A DNA stretch of 37,614 nt from NCBI GenBank assembly GCA_902567635.1, contig CACFNV010000011.1:1-37614 (forward strand), read 5' to 3'. This DNA is from an uncultured Alphaproteobacteria bacterium. Its GTDB lineage: Bacteria; Pseudomonadota; Alphaproteobacteria; Rhodobacterales; Rhodobacteraceae. A program made the translations under genes and the position numbers. Below, piece by piece: positions 8,943 to 19,029 of the stretch (the stretch's first letter is position 1; every line of letters starts with the position of its first letter). The notes below the pieces were generated by a model that was given only the letters and a program-made list of their open reading frames with translations, made no database searches and was not told the origin of the DNA.

Positions 8943-9551
8943 TCAAAAGTGTCTACAATTTTTAAGCTGACTATCAAAGATTTTTTTGTTTCTAGATGTT
9001 TTTCGGGCCACAGCTAAAAGGCCTTTTTTGTTTTTATATGCACCTGTTTTAAATCCAGCATGACCCTGATGATAGGCTAAGTAATTAAGGTACGCATTGT
9101 TCTTTTTAATACCAAGTATATTTTTTGTTCTGTCGACATACCATCCTATAAAATTTGTAGAGTGATAGAAGTTTGATCTTCTATGATATTTATTGCCGGT
9201 ACTTTTCTTATATTGTTTCCATGTTCCATCCAGGGCTTGCGAATAGCCGTAAGCAGACGAAATTCTGCCATTTGGAATAATACCGAGAAAATATTTTCTT
9301 GGTGTTCTAGCTGTAGCTCTAAAATTTGACTCCGTCTTAATAAAAGCCAGCTGCATTCCAGCCGTAACTCCCCATTTTTTTTCTGTTTTTTTTAGGGATT
9401 TTACCCAATTTCTATTTTGTTTAAGTATGAGGCAAGCATTATCCTGATGTTTTGGAATATTCACGCATCCTAATATCATAGAAGTTGTCAGAAACAGTAA
9501 GAATAGACCTACACTTTTTGTTGTTAGAAATATGTTGTTTTTGTGTTTCAA
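8943..9551 (-). CDS. Lytic transglycosylase SLT-domain lipoprotein
   Basis: A 202-residue predicted outer-membrane lipoprotein that cleaves peptidoglycan glycan strands. A hydrophobic leader ends in the lipobox I-L-G-C with acylated C29. The goose-lysozyme-like domain has catalytic E74 in I-K-T-E-S-N-F and the A-Y-G-Y-S-Q-A segment that lines the active site. The start is TTG at 9551. The next methionine is residue 25, inside the leader, and starting there would destroy the signal peptide. No clear ribosome-binding site is seen, but a perfect TATAAT lies on this strand at 9563-9568, so the leader may be very short. Divergent from hspQ. Confidence 0.88.
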   Translation of the reverse strand: MKHKNNIFLTTKSVGLFLLFLTTSMILGCVNIPKHQDNACLILKQNRNWVKSLKKTEKKWGVTAGMQLAFIKTESNFRATARTPRKYFLGIIPNGRISSAYGYSQALDGTWKQYKKSTGNKYHRRSNFYHSTNFIGWYVDRTKNILGIKKNNAYLNYLAYHQGHAGFKTGAYKNKKGLLAVARKTSRNKKIFDSQLKNCRHF

Positions 9552-9641
9552 TTTAAATTAGTATTATATACCTTTAGTTCTTGTATCTTTTTTAGATTCG
9601 ATTATTTAAATGTCAAAGGTTTACTTTATTTGAGGACAACA

Positions 9642-9968
9642 ATGTTAAATAGAAATGCAAAATTTTCCATTGGAGAGGTTGTTAAACATCGAATACATCC
9701 TTTCCGAGGAGTTATATTTGATGTTGATCCAACATTTGACAATACCGAAGACTGGTGGAATTCTATCCCAGAGGATCACAGACCAAAAAAAGATCAACCC
9801 TTTTATCATCTTTTGGCTGAAAACGAATCTAGCTATTATATAGCTTATGTTTCAGAGCAGAATTTGCTTTACGATGACAGTGGCGAACCGATAGGTCATC
9901 CTGAGGTAGAGCAATTGTTTGGTAAGCTGACGCAAGGAAAATACTTATTGTCAGATATAATGCACTAA
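9642..9968 (+). CDS. hspQ: Heat shock protein HspQ
   Basis: A 108-residue HspQ/YccV-like protein. The family signature is strong: F-R-G-V-I-F-D-V-D-P, then N-T-E-D-W-W, then K-K-D-Q-P-F-Y-H-L-L-A-E-N, then A-Y-V-S-E-Q-N-L-L. In enterobacteria HspQ is a heat-shock protein that acts with the Lon protease. I chose the ATG at 9642 because GAGGAC lies about 5 nt upstream and the conserved domain begins right after it; the frame remains open to 9543 but that extension shows no family similarity. Six nucleotides separate its stop from the convergent GGT-like gene. Confidence 0.92.
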   Translation: MLNRNAKFSIGEVVKHRIHPFRGVIFDVDPTFDNTEDWWNSIPEDHRPKKDQPFYHLLAENESSYYIAYVSEQNLLYDDSGEPIGHPEVEQLFGKLTQGKYLLSDIMH

Positions 9969-9974
9969 GAGCAT

Positions 9975-11561
9975 TTAAAAACCAAGAGCACAGCCGTCTT
10001 TCCGTGGATCAGATGCTCCAATCAGAAAACCAGAAGAATCATATTTAACAAGTTGCCCTCCACCTATTGGTTTTTTGGGCCTATCGATTTTATGACCTAA
10101 TTTTGAAAGATTTGCTTCGACATCAGGTCCATAACCTTCTTCCAAACTAAGATGACCATTAAAGTAAAAACTTCTCTGAAAGTTTAAGGCTTGCTGCAAA
10201 TCCATTTTATAGTCTAGAATATTACTGAGTATTCTGGCGTGGCCATTGGCTTGATATTGTCCTCCCATTACCCCAAAAGGCATTAGCGACCCATTTTTTT
10301 CTTTTAAAATAGCTGGAATAATAGTGTGGAAAGGCCTTTTATTCGGTTTTAACTCATTTGGGTGATCTTTTTCTAAAACAAAACCTGCGCCCCGATTATG
10401 AAAAATAAGTCCAAACCGTTCAGAGCAGAGACCGGAGCCAAATGGATCAAAAATTGAAAAAATAAGAGAAATAGAATTACCCTCTTTATCAGCAGCCGTT
10501 ATTAAAACAGTGTCCTTGCTTTTTTCAATTAACTTGTTTGTAGTTTTTGGTTCAATTAATTTATCCATAGAAATTTCATTAGCAAGATTCTTAAGAAATA
10601 CATCATTTAAAATCAGACGATGATTAATTTCAGAAAAATGTGGGTCTCCTATGTATTTATCCCTAGCGCTGTAAGCCAATTTAGCAATTTCTGCCTCTAA
10701 ATGTACCCTTTCAAACGAAGCCTCAGGAAATTTATCTAAGTTGCAAATTTCCATTAATTTTCTCATCATTAAGGCTGTTATTCCTTGCCCGTTTGGGGGA
10801 AGTTCAAATAACTCACTTCCGTCCTTGAGAGTTAACGCAATAGGGTTTACGTATTCCACATCTACATTTTTGAAATCTTCTAAGTTATGAAGTCCACCAA
10901 GTTTTTTAAGAGAATTAACAAAATCCTCAGTTATCTCAGACTGGTAAAAACCTTTAGCACCCTCAGTAGAAATTTTCTTGAAAACGGCAGCTTGTCCAGG
11001 AGCTCTAAATATATCTCCAGGTTTGGGTACCTTGCCATTAATTAGGTAATATTCTTTTGTTTTAGAAGAAAAGTTTTCATAACTTAGATGCCAATCGAAA
11101 GAAACTCTTGGGCTCACTGCAACGCCTTCCTCAGCGTACCTGATTGGTTCAGTACATAGTTCACATAGGCCGAGTTTACCAAATTTAGAAGCTAATTCTT
11201 CAAATACAGCGACTGCTCCAGGCAAAGTAATGGAATGAACATTATTTATAGGCATTTTTGTGTGACCAGCATTAATCAACAAACTACTATCTATTCCACT
11301 TGGAGATTTTCCTGATCCATTTAGCCCATAAATTTTATCAGATTTTTCAGTTTTAAATATAGCGAATGCATCTCCATATAAACCAGTACTTTGAGGTTCA
11401 CACAGTACCAGCATTAAGGCAGCGCTTATTGCCGCATCAATGGCGTTTCCTCCATTGGAAAGTGTATTAATACCAACCTTCGCCGCTAGAGGGTGAGAGG
11501 TTGCAATCATGCCATTTTGAGAATAAACTTCGGATCTCTCGGGTCTATGGAAATTACGCAT
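9975..11561 (-). CDS. Gamma-glutamyltransferase-family Ntn hydrolase, cytoplasmic, substrate uncertain
   Basis: A 528-residue member of the GGT superfamily, made as a precursor that cuts itself to expose a threonine. The N-terminal G-G-N-A-I-D-A-A-I-S-A-A is typical. T351 in K-D-T-V-L-I-T-A-A-D aligns with the catalytic threonine, and the downstream G-N-S-I-S and F-G-S-G-L fit the oxyanion region. G-V-M-G-G-Q-Y-Q (about 430-437) is the G-G-x-Q family segment. Two things differ from classical GGT. There is no signal peptide. The position of the D-x-R-E-x-A-P segment, whose Arg binds the gamma-glutamyl carboxylate, reads N-G-S-G-K-S-P near residue 81-87. This resembles YwrD/HpxW-like branches, which can act on other amides. 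Classical glutathione cleavage is therefore doubtful. Confidence 0.85.
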   Translation of the reverse strand: MRNFHRPERSEVYSQNGMIATSHPLAAKVGINTLSNGGNAIDAAISAALMLVLCEPQSTGLYGDAFAIFKTEKSDKIYGLNGSGKSPSGIDSSLLINAGHTKMPINNVHSITLPGAVAVFEELASKFGKLGLCELCTEPIRYAEEGVAVSPRVSFDWHLSYENFSSKTKEYYLINGKVPKPGDIFRAPGQAAVFKKISTEGAKGFYQSEITEDFVNSLKKLGGLHNLEDFKNVDVEYVNPIALTLKDGSELFELPPNGQGITALMMRKLMEICNLDKFPEASFERVHLEAEIAKLAYSARDKYIGDPHFSEINHRLILNDVFLKNLANEISMDKLIEPKTTNKLIEKSKDTVLITAADKEGNSISLIFSIFDPFGSGLCSERFGLIFHNRGAGFVLEKDHPNELKPNKRPFHTIIPAILKEKNGSLMPFGVMGGQYQANGHARILSNILDYKMDLQQALNFQRSFYFNGHLSLEEGYGPDVEANLSKLGHKIDRPKKPIGGGQLVKYDSSGFLIGASDPRKDGCALGF

Positions 11562-11577
11562 TTTTCTGATTTAAACT

Positions 11578-11883
11578 TTAGACTAGATGAATTTTAAGTT
11601 GCTTGTGTTTTATTACTCTCAAGGCAACATTCAGATCATTAGAACATTTAATTATGCTACCGTCCATACCTATTACTGAGTATAACATACCAGTTTTCAA
11701 ATGCTTTGGAGATTTTTTTATGCTAAACAAAGCCCAGTCAGAATTTTTTTTGTAAACTGAGAATACAGCAATCTCTTTAAGAAACGAAATACTGTAATCT
11801 TTCCAGATACCTTTTGAAACCATAAATCCATAAAGTTGTAAAATCTTATTTAACTCTATTTTCTGAAAGCTTGCTTTTTTCAT
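11578..11883 (-). CDS. DUF2794 domain protein
   Basis: A 101-residue protein recognised as DUF2794: E-L-N-K-I-L-Q-L-Y-G-F-M-V near residue 8, then W-K-D-Y-S-I-S-F and A-V-F-S-V-Y, ending with L-R-V-I. The family is conserved in Alphaproteobacteria and has no established function. The frame stays open upstream through a tRNA gene, but the residues read there (G-S-I-P-L-G-S-T) are a well-known tRNA translation artefact. The ATG at 11883 is the first that lies outside the tRNA; a second ATG at 11892 shares its first base with the tRNA 3' end. No ribosome-binding site is visible. Confidence 0.85.
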   Translation of the reverse strand: MKKASFQKIELNKILQLYGFMVSKGIWKDYSISFLKEIAVFSVYKKNSDWALFSIKKSPKHLKTGMLYSVIGMDGSIIKCSNDLNVALRVIKHKQLKIHLV

Positions 11884-11891
11884 AATTACCA

Positions 11892-11967
<76 letters not shown>

Positions 11968-12011
11968 TAGCTATTTTATGAAATTGTACCAGTTATGAAG
12001 AAAAATTAAAA

Positions 12012-12356
12012 TTAATTTTCTTCGCTATCATTGCTAGGGACATCAGTTATATCCTCTAAAGGGACGGTATCTGTATCATCCTCTTCTAACAATTCGTCTT
12101 CCAATTCTTCCGCTTGGGTCTCATCTTCTAAAATAAGATCATCATCATTAATGTCCAAAATTTCATCAGAAGATTCTACCTTTGGCGCCTTCGCCTTCTG
12201 CAAATCCTTATGCTGTTTCTTTGGGTTTTCTGTTAGGATTTCTTGGCTTATATCTTTTCCAGTATATGGACTGACTATTGGTACTTTATTCAAGTCATAA
12301 AATCTTTTCCCTGTATCTGGACAAGTTCTTTTCAAACCCCATTCTGCTTTAGCCAT
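12012..12356 (-). CDS. TIGR02300 (FYDLN acid) family protein
   Basis: A 114-residue protein with the conserved N-terminal block W-G-x-K-R-x-C-P-D-T-G-K-R-F-Y-D-L-N, followed by V-P-Y/S-P-Y-T-G-K. After it comes a very acidic tail, rich in Asp and Glu, over about the last 50 residues. The single C-P-x-T-G segment hints at an old metal-binding half-site. The function of the family is unknown. I start at the ATG at 12356, where TAGGAGA lies about 8 nt upstream and the family block begins; 13 further in-frame residues upstream show no conservation. tRNA-Ala follows 44 nt downstream. Confidence 0.88.
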   Translation of the reverse strand: MAKAEWGLKRTCPDTGKRFYDLNKVPIVSPYTGKDISQEILTENPKKQHKDLQKAKAPKVESSDEILDINDDDLILEDETQAEELEDELLEEDDTDTVPLEDITDVPSNDSEEN

Positions 12357-12393
12357 TATAAAATCTCCTAAAAAACGAATATTTAGCTCTTTC

Positions 12394-12421
12394 AAACTTA
12401 AATAAGTGCTTGTTTAAGTTT
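12394..12421. repeat. Inverted repeat upstream of the FYDLN gene
   Basis: AAACTTAAA (12394-12402) and its exact reverse complement TTTAAGTTT (12413-12421) flank a 10-nt loop. It lies 38-65 nt upstream of the FYDLN gene start and about 80 nt past the lpdA stop. No T-run follows on the minus strand, so it does not look like an intrinsic terminator for lpdA. An operator is possible. Confidence 0.4.
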
Positions 12422-12501
12422 TTGCAAGATAAATAGAGATACTTTGTAGGATTAATAAGAAAAAAATATGGATTAAAAAATATAATTTGTTTCACATAAT
12501 T

Positions 12502-13890
12502 TTATGCATGAATCGCTCCATCGCCACAGGCGAGGGCCGCTTCTCTAATGGCTTCTGAAAAAGTAGGGTGAGCATGACAAGTCCTGGCTAAATCTTCAGA
12601 ACTTGCACCAAATTCCATGGCTACGCACACTTCGTGAATCAAATCACCAGCCGATGGACCTATTATATGAACTCCTAATATTCTGTCACTTTTTGCATCC
12701 ACGATAATTTTCACAAATCCAGAGGAAGAAAAAACTGTTTTTGCACGGCCATTTCCCATAAATGAAAATTTACCAGACTTAAATTCAATTCCTTCTTCAG
12801 TCAGTTCTAATTCTGTTTTTCCTACAGAGGCAACTTCTGGATTGGTGTAGACAACACTAGGAATGACGTTAAAATTAACATGCCCAGCCTGACCCGCAAT
12901 TATTTCTGCCACGGCAATTCCTTCATCTTCAGCTTTATGAGCTAACATAGGACCTGAGATCACATCTCCTATAGCAAAAACATTTGAGACGTTCGTTTGC
13001 CATTTAGAATTGGTTTGAATTTGACCTTTGGGGTTAGTTTCAATATTTAATTTTTGTAGGTTAAGTCCATCCGTAAAAGGTTTTCTGCCGGTAGCAACCA
13101 AAACTATATCCGCGCTTAATTCCATTTTTTCATTTGAGGTTTGATCAATGAATGTAACGATTCCTTTATTATCTCGAGAAACTATAGTTTCAACAGAGGA
13201 CTTTAAATAAAATTTTAGACCTTGTTTTTGGAGTATAGATTTGAAGTTTTTGGAAATATCTTTATCCATTCCATTTAGGACGCTGTCAAAATACTCAATG
13301 ACTTCTACCTTAGTTCCCAACCTGCTATAGATTGATCCCATTTCTAATCCAATAACACCTGCTCCAACAATAATCATACTTTTGGGTATTTTTTTTAATT
13401 CAAGAGCCCCAGTAGATGAAACTATTACCTTTTCATCCAATTCAATTTTATTAATTGTCGAACTTTCAGAGCCAGTAGCAATTACAAAATTTTTTGCCTT
13501 GTATTTATTTCCTTTAACAGAGATGGTTTCCTGATCCTCAAACTTTGCCCAACCCTCAATTAGAATGACTTTATTTTTCTTAAACAAAAACTCAATACCC
13601 TTTGTATTTTCATCAATCAGGCTATTTTTATAAGCAATCATTTGTTTCCAGTCGACATCTATTTTTTCGGTGTTTATTCCCATTTTAGAAAAATTGTGTA
13701 TGCTTTCATGAAAATTATGAGATGCATTTAGTAGTGCTTTTGAAGGAATACAACCCACATTTAGACATGTTCCGCCAAGCTTTTTTCTACCTTCAACGCA
13801 ACCCACTTTTAAACCAAGTTGAGCAAGCTTTATGGCACAGACATAACCTCCTGGTCCACTGCCAATAACAATAACATCAAATTTTTCCAT
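12502..13890 (-). CDS. lpdA: Dihydrolipoyl dehydrogenase (E3)
   Basis: FAD enzyme that reoxidises the lipoyl arm of 2-oxoglutarate dehydrogenase and passes electrons to NAD. The 462 residues show the FAD-binding G-S-G-P-G-G near 11-16, the redox disulfide C42-x4-C47 in G-T-C-L-N-V-G-C, and the NAD-binding [10 protein letters not shown]. The active-site H-A-H-P-T-F-S-E lies near the C-terminus. A GAGGGG ribosome-binding site precedes the ATG. It is the last gene of the sucAB-lpdA group, 19 nt after sucB, so it most likely serves the 2-oxoglutarate complex, though it may be shared with other complexes. Confidence 0.97.
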   Translation of the reverse strand: MEKFDVIVIGSGPGGYVCAIKLAQLGLKVGCVEGRKKLGGTCLNVGCIPSKALLNASHNFHESIHNFSKMGINTEKIDVDWKQMIAYKNSLIDENTKGIEFLFKKNKVILIEGWAKFEDQETISVKGNKYKAKNFVIATGSESSTINKIELDEKVIVSSTGALELKKIPKSMIIVGAGVIGLEMGSIYSRLGTKVEVIEYFDSVLNGMDKDISKNFKSILQKQGLKFYLKSSVETIVSRDNKGIVTFIDQTSNEKMELSADIVLVATGRKPFTDGLNLQKLNIETNPKGQIQTNSKWQTNVSNVFAIGDVISGPMLAHKAEDEGIAVAEIIAGQAGHVNFNVIPSVVYTNPEVASVGKTELELTEEGIEFKSGKFSFMGNGRAKTVFSSSGFVKIIVDAKSDRILGVHIIGPSAGDLIHEVCVAMEFGASSEDLARTCHAHPTFSEAIREAALACGDGAIHA

Positions 13891-13909
13891 AATTTCCCCT
13901 CACACAGCT

Positions 13910-15085
13910 TTAGAGATCAATCAATAACCTTCTCGGATCTTCTAAATTCTCTTTAACTCTAATCAGGAACGTCACGGCTCCTTTGCCGTCCACTATTCTA
14001 TGATCATAACTCAATGCCAAATACATCATAGGTCGAACCTTTATCTCTCCATCTACAACAATAGGTCTCTCTTGTATTTTATGCATTCCTAATATTCCCG
14101 ACTGGGGAGCATTTAAAATCGGAGATGACAAAAGAGATCCATAAATGCCTCCGTTTGAAATTGTAAACGTTCCTCCACTCATGTCTGCAATTGAAAGCTT
14201 TCCGTCTCTAGCGAGTGTGCCCAATCTGTTAATCTCTTTTTCGATCATAGAAAAACTTAGGTGGTCGGCATTTTTTAGAACTGGGACTACTAAACCATTG
14301 TCTGTTCCAACTGCTACCCCCATGTTGATGTATTTTTTATAAACAATATACTCATTATCAATTTCAGCATTTACCTCTGGTACTTCTTCCAGAGCTTTAC
14401 AGCATGCTTTTACAAAGAAAGACATAAAGCCAAGCTTCACAGCGTGCTTATCAAAAAACTGATCTTTGAAGCTTTTACGAAGTTTAATTATTTCTGTTAA
14501 ATCGGCCTCGTTAAATGTTGTAAGCATTGCCGCAGTATTTTGAGCCTCTTTAAGCCGAGAAGCTATGGTTTGCCTTAGACGAGTCATTTTTACTCTTTCT
14601 TCTACCACAGTATCTCCAGAGGTATCTTTTTCAGTTTTTAATACCGAAATACCTTGTACGTCTTCTTTCATTATTCGACCATCTTTGCCTGATCCTTTTA
14701 TCAAGGATGCATCCAGCTTCTTTTCTTTTATAATCTTTTCAGCGGAAGGTGAATTTTTTGTATCAGTTACACTAGAAGTTTTATTTTCTTCTGAGCTGCT
14801 TACTGTTTTTTGAGTTGAGTTTTTAATCATGGTTTCCATTTCGGAAGGAGTCTTCTCTTCAATTACCGCTAACAAAGCATCGAGACCCACGGTTTCTCCT
14901 TCTTTAGCAACAATTTTAGAAATTATGCCACTAACAGAACTTGGAACCTCGATAGTAACCTTATCTGTCTCTAATTCACACAACATTTCATCTATTTCTA
15001 CCGCTTCACCAGGTTTCTTAAACCACGTTGCTACTGTAGCTTCGGTGACACTTTCACCTAAAGTAGGTACCTTTAGTTCAATCAT
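13910..15085 (-). CDS. sucB: 2-oxoglutarate dehydrogenase E2, dihydrolipoyl succinyltransferase
   Basis: Core of the 2-oxoglutarate dehydrogenase complex, transferring succinyl from lipoate to CoA. In the 391 residues the lipoyl domain carries K42 in E-T-D-K-V-T. A Ser/Thr/Lys-rich linker follows to about residue 110. The E3-binding domain is next (S-P-S-A, then [12 protein letters not shown]), and the catalytic domain ends with S-Y-D-H-R-I-V-D-G, including H362 and D366. There is a single lipoyl domain, normal for SucB. GGGGG precedes the ATG. It lies 9 nt after sucA and 19 nt before lpdA. Confidence 0.98.
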   Translation of the reverse strand: MIELKVPTLGESVTEATVATWFKKPGEAVEIDEMLCELETDKVTIEVPSSVSGIISKIVAKEGETVGLDALLAVIEEKTPSEMETMIKNSTQKTVSSSEENKTSSVTDTKNSPSAEKIIKEKKLDASLIKGSGKDGRIMKEDVQGISVLKTEKDTSGDTVVEERVKMTRLRQTIASRLKEAQNTAAMLTTFNEADLTEIIKLRKSFKDQFFDKHAVKLGFMSFFVKACCKALEEVPEVNAEIDNEYIVYKKYINMGVAVGTDNGLVVPVLKNADHLSFSMIEKEINRLGTLARDGKLSIADMSGGTFTISNGGIYGSLLSSPILNAPQSGILGMHKIQERPIVVDGEIKVRPMMYLALSYDHRIVDGKGAVTFLIRVKENLEDPRRLLIDL

Positions 15086-15094
15086 AAAATCCCC

Positions 15095-18073
15095 CTAATT
15101 TTCTAATGCCTCATTAACTAGATTTTCTTGTTGAGCCAAATGCTGCTTTGCTAATCCTGTAGCCGGTGAAGCTGATGATGTTCTCCCTGCATATACAGCT
15201 CGCTTAGTTTGGTGTTTAATTTGAGATAAGGTCCACTCTAATATTGGTTCTACAAATGTCCAACCTCCTTGATTTTTTGGTTCCTCTTGACACCAAATAA
15301 TTTTTGCATTTTTGAAACGGTTCAATTCTTTCATCATTGATTTTGTTGGAAAAGGATAAAACTGTTCTAATCTTAAAATATAAGTGTCCTTTTGATTTTT
15401 CTCATTCCTTCTTTGATACAAGTCATAATAAACTTTCCCTGAACAAATAATAACCCGCTTGATTTTAATATCTTGATGAAGTTTTATTTCTTTGCTGGTT
15501 TCAGCATCATCAGACAAAATTCTGTGAAAGCTTGAACCATTCGTGAAGTCGGCAATTTTACTAACGGCCAATTTGTTTCTCAAAAGTGATTTGGGCGTCA
15601 TAATAACTAAAGGCTTTCTAAAGTCTCTATGCATTTGTCTTCTTAAAATATGGAAATAGTTGGCAGGCGTACTACAGTTTGCGATTATCCAATTTTCTTC
15701 TGCACATGCTTGAAGAAATCTTTCCAGTCTTGCTGATGAGTGTTCTGGACCTTGTCCCTCATAACCATGAGGAAGCAACATAACCAGTCCAGACATTCTC
15801 AACCATTTTTTTTCTCCAGATGAAATGAACTGGTCGATCATTATTTGAGCTCCATTAACAAAATCTCCGAACTGAGCTTCCCAAAGAGTTAAACAATTTG
15901 GTTCAGCTAATGAATATCCATATTCATAACCGAGCACAGCATATTCAGATAGCATTGAGTCAATAACTTCAAAGGTTGTTTTATCATTTAATTTTCTTTT
16001 ATTACCTATCTTACTTGTACCAAATTCGTGATTGTTTGGCGAAATATTATATAGAGGATAAAAACGCTCTTCGGTTTCTTGGTCAACAATAGCAGAATGT
16101 CTTTGAGAGAAAGTACCTCTTTTTGAGTCTTGACCTGATAGTCTAACTGAAAATCCCTCAGATATTAGAGAACCGAAAGCCAAGGCTTCGGCAGTTGCCC
16201 AGTCTATTCCTTCACCTTTTGATAGTGTTTCTTTTTTATTTTGGATCATTCTAAGCACTGTCTTATGGACATTCAAGTTATTGGGTACAGAGGTAATTAT
16301 ATTTCCCAAATTATGGAACTGAGTTGTTTCTATTGAAGTTTTGCCTCGCTGATAATTTTCTTTATCTATTTTCTTCAAACCAGACCATTTGCCGTCTAAC
16401 CAGTCAGCTTTGTTGGGCTTATAGTTTTTTCCTGCTTCAAACTCTTCATTCAAGTGATTTTGAAAATCTTGCATCTGTTTTTTCACGTCCTCAGAAGATA
16501 AAAGTTTCTCCTCAATCAACTTGGCTGAGTAAGCCTCTAAAGTAGTTTTTTGCTTCTTTATCTTGGAATACATTTTTGGCTGAGTGAACATAGGTTCATC
16601 TCCTTCATTATGCCCAAACCTTCTGTAGCAAAACATATCTATAACTACATCCTTTTTAAACTTTTGCCTAAACTCGGTGGCAACTTTGGCAGCGTGTACC
16701 ACCGCTTCTGGATCGTCGCCATTTACATGGAATATTGGAGCCTCTACCATTAAGGCAATATCTGTTGGGTAAGGTGAAGATCTTGATGAAAGTGGGGAAG
16801 TGGTAAACCCGATTTGATTATTTACTACTATATGTATTGTTCCACCCGTCTTATGACCTTTCAAGCCTGAAAGACCAAAGCATTCGGCAACTACTCCTTG
16901 CCCAGCAAAAGCAGCGTCACCATGCAATAATATAGGCATCACACTTCCCCGTTCCTCATCATTATACTGTTCTTGTTTCGCGCGAACTTTACCAAGAACA
17001 ACAGGATTTACTGCTTCAAGATGAGATGGGTTTGCTGTTAAGGAAAGGTGGACTTTATTACCATCAAATTCTCTATCCGAAGAAGCTCCCAGATGATATT
17101 TAACATCCCCGGAACCATCTACATCCTCGGGCTTAAAGCTACCTCCTTGAAATTCATTAAATATTGCCTTGAAAGGCTTACTCATTACGTTTGCCAAAAC
17201 CGACAAACGACCCCTATGAGGCATTCCAATTATTATTTCCTTAACTCCTAAGTTGCCTCCTCTTTTAATTATTTGTTCCATAGCAGGAATGAGTGCTTCT
17301 CCACCATCAAGACCAAATCTTTTTGTTCCCATATACTTGACATGAAGAAATTTTTCAAACCCCTCTGCTTCTATTAATTTTTGCAAAATTGCTTTACGCC
17401 CCTCTTTAGTAAATTGGATCTCTTTCCCCAAACCCTCGATTCTTTCTTTTAACCAACTTGATTGATCTGGGTTTGAAATATGCATGTACTGAAGAGCAAA
17501 AGTTCCGCAGTAGGTTCGTTTTAATAAATTTAAAATATCACCCATTGAAGCAGCTTCTAAGCCTAAAACGTTATCGATGTATATTTCTCTTTCCATATCA
17601 TTTGGTGAGAAGCCATAATTGGCTGGATCTAGTTCAGGATGATAATTTTGAGAATTAATTTCCAGTGGGTCAAGGTCAGCTGCTAAGTGTCCTCTGATTC
17701 TAAAGGCTCTAATAATCATTAACGCTCTTATACTATCTAATACTCTACTTTTAAGATCTTTTGTATCAATTGGACCGGCATTTTTTGAATGCTCAATTAT
17801 CTTTTCTGATAATTTTTGTGGTGAAATCGGCTCCCAAAAAGCCGTTTCCTCTAATTCAAACTCGTCACCACTTCTGAGTGGCCAATCCTTCCTGGCCCAA
17901 GTGGCATTAGCTGCTGAAGGACTGCTTTCTTTAGAAAAAAAAGATTTCCAAGAGCCATCAACAGAATTTGGGTTTTCTCTATAATTTTCTAAAAGATATT
18001 CAAGATATGCGGCGTTATTACCGCTTAAAAAGCTGTCTATACTGTTGGGTGATTTTCGATCGAACTTGTTCAT
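15095..18073 (-). CDS. sucA: 2-oxoglutarate dehydrogenase E1
   Basis: Thiamine-diphosphate enzyme that decarboxylates 2-oxoglutarate and loads succinyl on SucB lipoate. The 992 residues are full length. The E1 N-terminal helper region begins N-S-I-D-S-F-L-S-G-N-N-A-A-Y. The active-site G-M-P-H-R-G-R-L lies at 283-290. The thiamine diphosphate/Mg motif runs from G385-D386 to N418-N419. The transketolase-like C-terminal half includes G-Q-G-P-E-H-S-S-A-R-L-E-R. The start has no recognisable ribosome-binding site. It lies 62 nt downstream of sucD on the same strand. Confidence 0.98.
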   Translation of the reverse strand: MNKFDRKSPNSIDSFLSGNNAAYLEYLLENYRENPNSVDGSWKSFFSKESSPSAANATWARKDWPLRSGDEFELEETAFWEPISPQKLSEKIIEHSKNAGPIDTKDLKSRVLDSIRALMIIRAFRIRGHLAADLDPLEINSQNYHPELDPANYGFSPNDMEREIYIDNVLGLEAASMGDILNLLKRTYCGTFALQYMHISNPDQSSWLKERIEGLGKEIQFTKEGRKAILQKLIEAEGFEKFLHVKYMGTKRFGLDGGEALIPAMEQIIKRGGNLGVKEIIIGMPHRGRLSVLANVMSKPFKAIFNEFQGGSFKPEDVDGSGDVKYHLGASSDREFDGNKVHLSLTANPSHLEAVNPVVLGKVRAKQEQYNDEERGSVMPILLHGDAAFAGQGVVAECFGLSGLKGHKTGGTIHIVVNNQIGFTTSPLSSRSSPYPTDIALMVEAPIFHVNGDDPEAVVHAAKVATEFRQKFKKDVVIDMFCYRRFGHNEGDEPMFTQPKMYSKIKKQKTTLEAYSAKLIEEKLLSSEDVKKQMQDFQNHLNEEFEAGKNYKPNKADWLDGKWSGLKKIDKENYQRGKTSIETTQFHNLGNIITSVPNNLNVHKTVLRMIQNKKETLSKGEGIDWATAEALAFGSLISEGFSVRLSGQDSKRGTFSQRHSAIVDQETEERFYPLYNISPNNHEFGTSKIGNKRKLNDKTTFEVIDSMLSEYAVLGYEYGYSLAEPNCLTLWEAQFGDFVNGAQIMIDQFISSGEKKWLRMSGLVMLLPHGYEGQGPEHSSARLERFLQACAEENWIIANCSTPANYFHILRRQMHRDFRKPLVIMTPKSLLRNKLAVSKIADFTNGSSFHRILSDDAETSKEIKLHQDIKIKRVIICSGKVYYDLYQRRNEKNQKDTYILRLEQFYPFPTKSMMKELNRFKNAKIIWCQEEPKNQGGWTFVEPILEWTLSQIKHQTKRAVYAGRTSSASPATGLAKQHLAQQENLVNEALEN

Positions 18074-18135
18074 ATTTGTAAACTATTAAGTTAATTCAAA
18101 TATACTACATTAACGAGAGAGATTTACCAGAGAGA

Positions 18136-19026
18136 TTAAGATTTTTTTTCTATCGCTTCTTTTACAGCTTCACCTAAGGTGGCGGGGCTTTCAGAAACAA
18201 TAATGCCAGCCTTATTCATGGCCTCAATTTTATCTTCAGCAGCACCCTTTCCGCCAGCTACAATAGCTCCAGCATGACCCATTGTTCTTCCCTTTGGAGC
18301 CGTTCTTCCAGCGATAAACCCTGCGATAGGTTTTGAACGCCCCTTTTTTCTCTCTCTTATTAGAAACTCACAAGTTTCCTCCTCTGCACTTCCACCTATC
18401 TCACCAATCATGATGATTGAATGTGTATAATTATCATCCAAAAACTTATCAATTACATCAATAAACTCTGTACCTTTTATTGGGTCGCCTCCTATACCGA
18501 CGCATGTTGATTGACCTAGGCCAATCTTTGTTGTTTGATCCACAGCTTCATAGGTTAAGGTTCCAGACCGTGATACAACTCCGACTGAACCTTTTTTATG
18601 AATATGTCCTGGCATGATACCTATTTTGCATTCAGAGGGTGTTATTATTCCCGGGCAGTTTGGACCTATTAAAGTGGATCCTGATGATTTCAAAACAGTT
18701 TTTACTTTCATCATATCCAATATTGGTATGCCTTCTGTTATGCATACTATTAGCTCAATTTTAGCATCTATTGATTCTAGAATTGCGTCTGCTGCGAATG
18801 GTGGGGGGACATAAATGGCACTCGCATTCGCGTCTGTTGATAGTTTCGCTTCCGCTACTGAGTTAAATATAGGTAAATTTAAATGCCTTTCCCCGCCTTT
18901 GCCGGGAGTAACACCACCAACCATATTAGTCCCATAAGCTATCGCCTGTTCAGTATGAAATGTGCCCTGACTACCAGTTATACCCTGGCAAATGACTTTA
19001 GTATTTGAATTGATCAAGATTGACAC
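18136..19026 (-). CDS. sucD: Succinate-CoA ligase subunit alpha
   Basis: With SucC, converts succinyl-CoA to succinate with formation of ATP or GTP. The 296 residues show the CoA-binding [11 protein letters not shown], then G-P-N-C-P-G, then [10 protein letters not shown]. The phosphorylated histidine is H251 in M-G-H-A-G-A-I-V. The start is GTG at 19026, only 3 nt after the sucC stop, with GAGAGA upstream. This is the normal sucCD order and implies coupled translation. Confidence 0.97.
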   Translation of the reverse strand: MSILINSNTKVICQGITGSQGTFHTEQAIAYGTNMVGGVTPGKGGERHLNLPIFNSVAEAKLSTDANASAIYVPPPFAADAILESIDAKIELIVCITEGIPILDMMKVKTVLKSSGSTLIGPNCPGIITPSECKIGIMPGHIHKKGSVGVVSRSGTLTYEAVDQTTKIGLGQSTCVGIGGDPIKGTEFIDVIDKFLDDNYTHSIIMIGEIGGSAEEETCEFLIRERKKGRSKPIAGFIAGRTAPKGRTMGHAGAIVAGGKGAAEDKIEAMNKAGIIVSESPATLGEAVKEAIEKKS

Positions 19027-19029
19027 TTT

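Noticed and set aside
9543-9641. N-terminal extension of HspQ
   Set aside because: No family similarity, and a good ribosome-binding site precedes the internal ATG at 9642.
12394-12421. Intrinsic terminator for the suc-lpdA operon
   Set aside because: The stem is AT-only apart from one pair and is not followed by a T-run on the minus strand.
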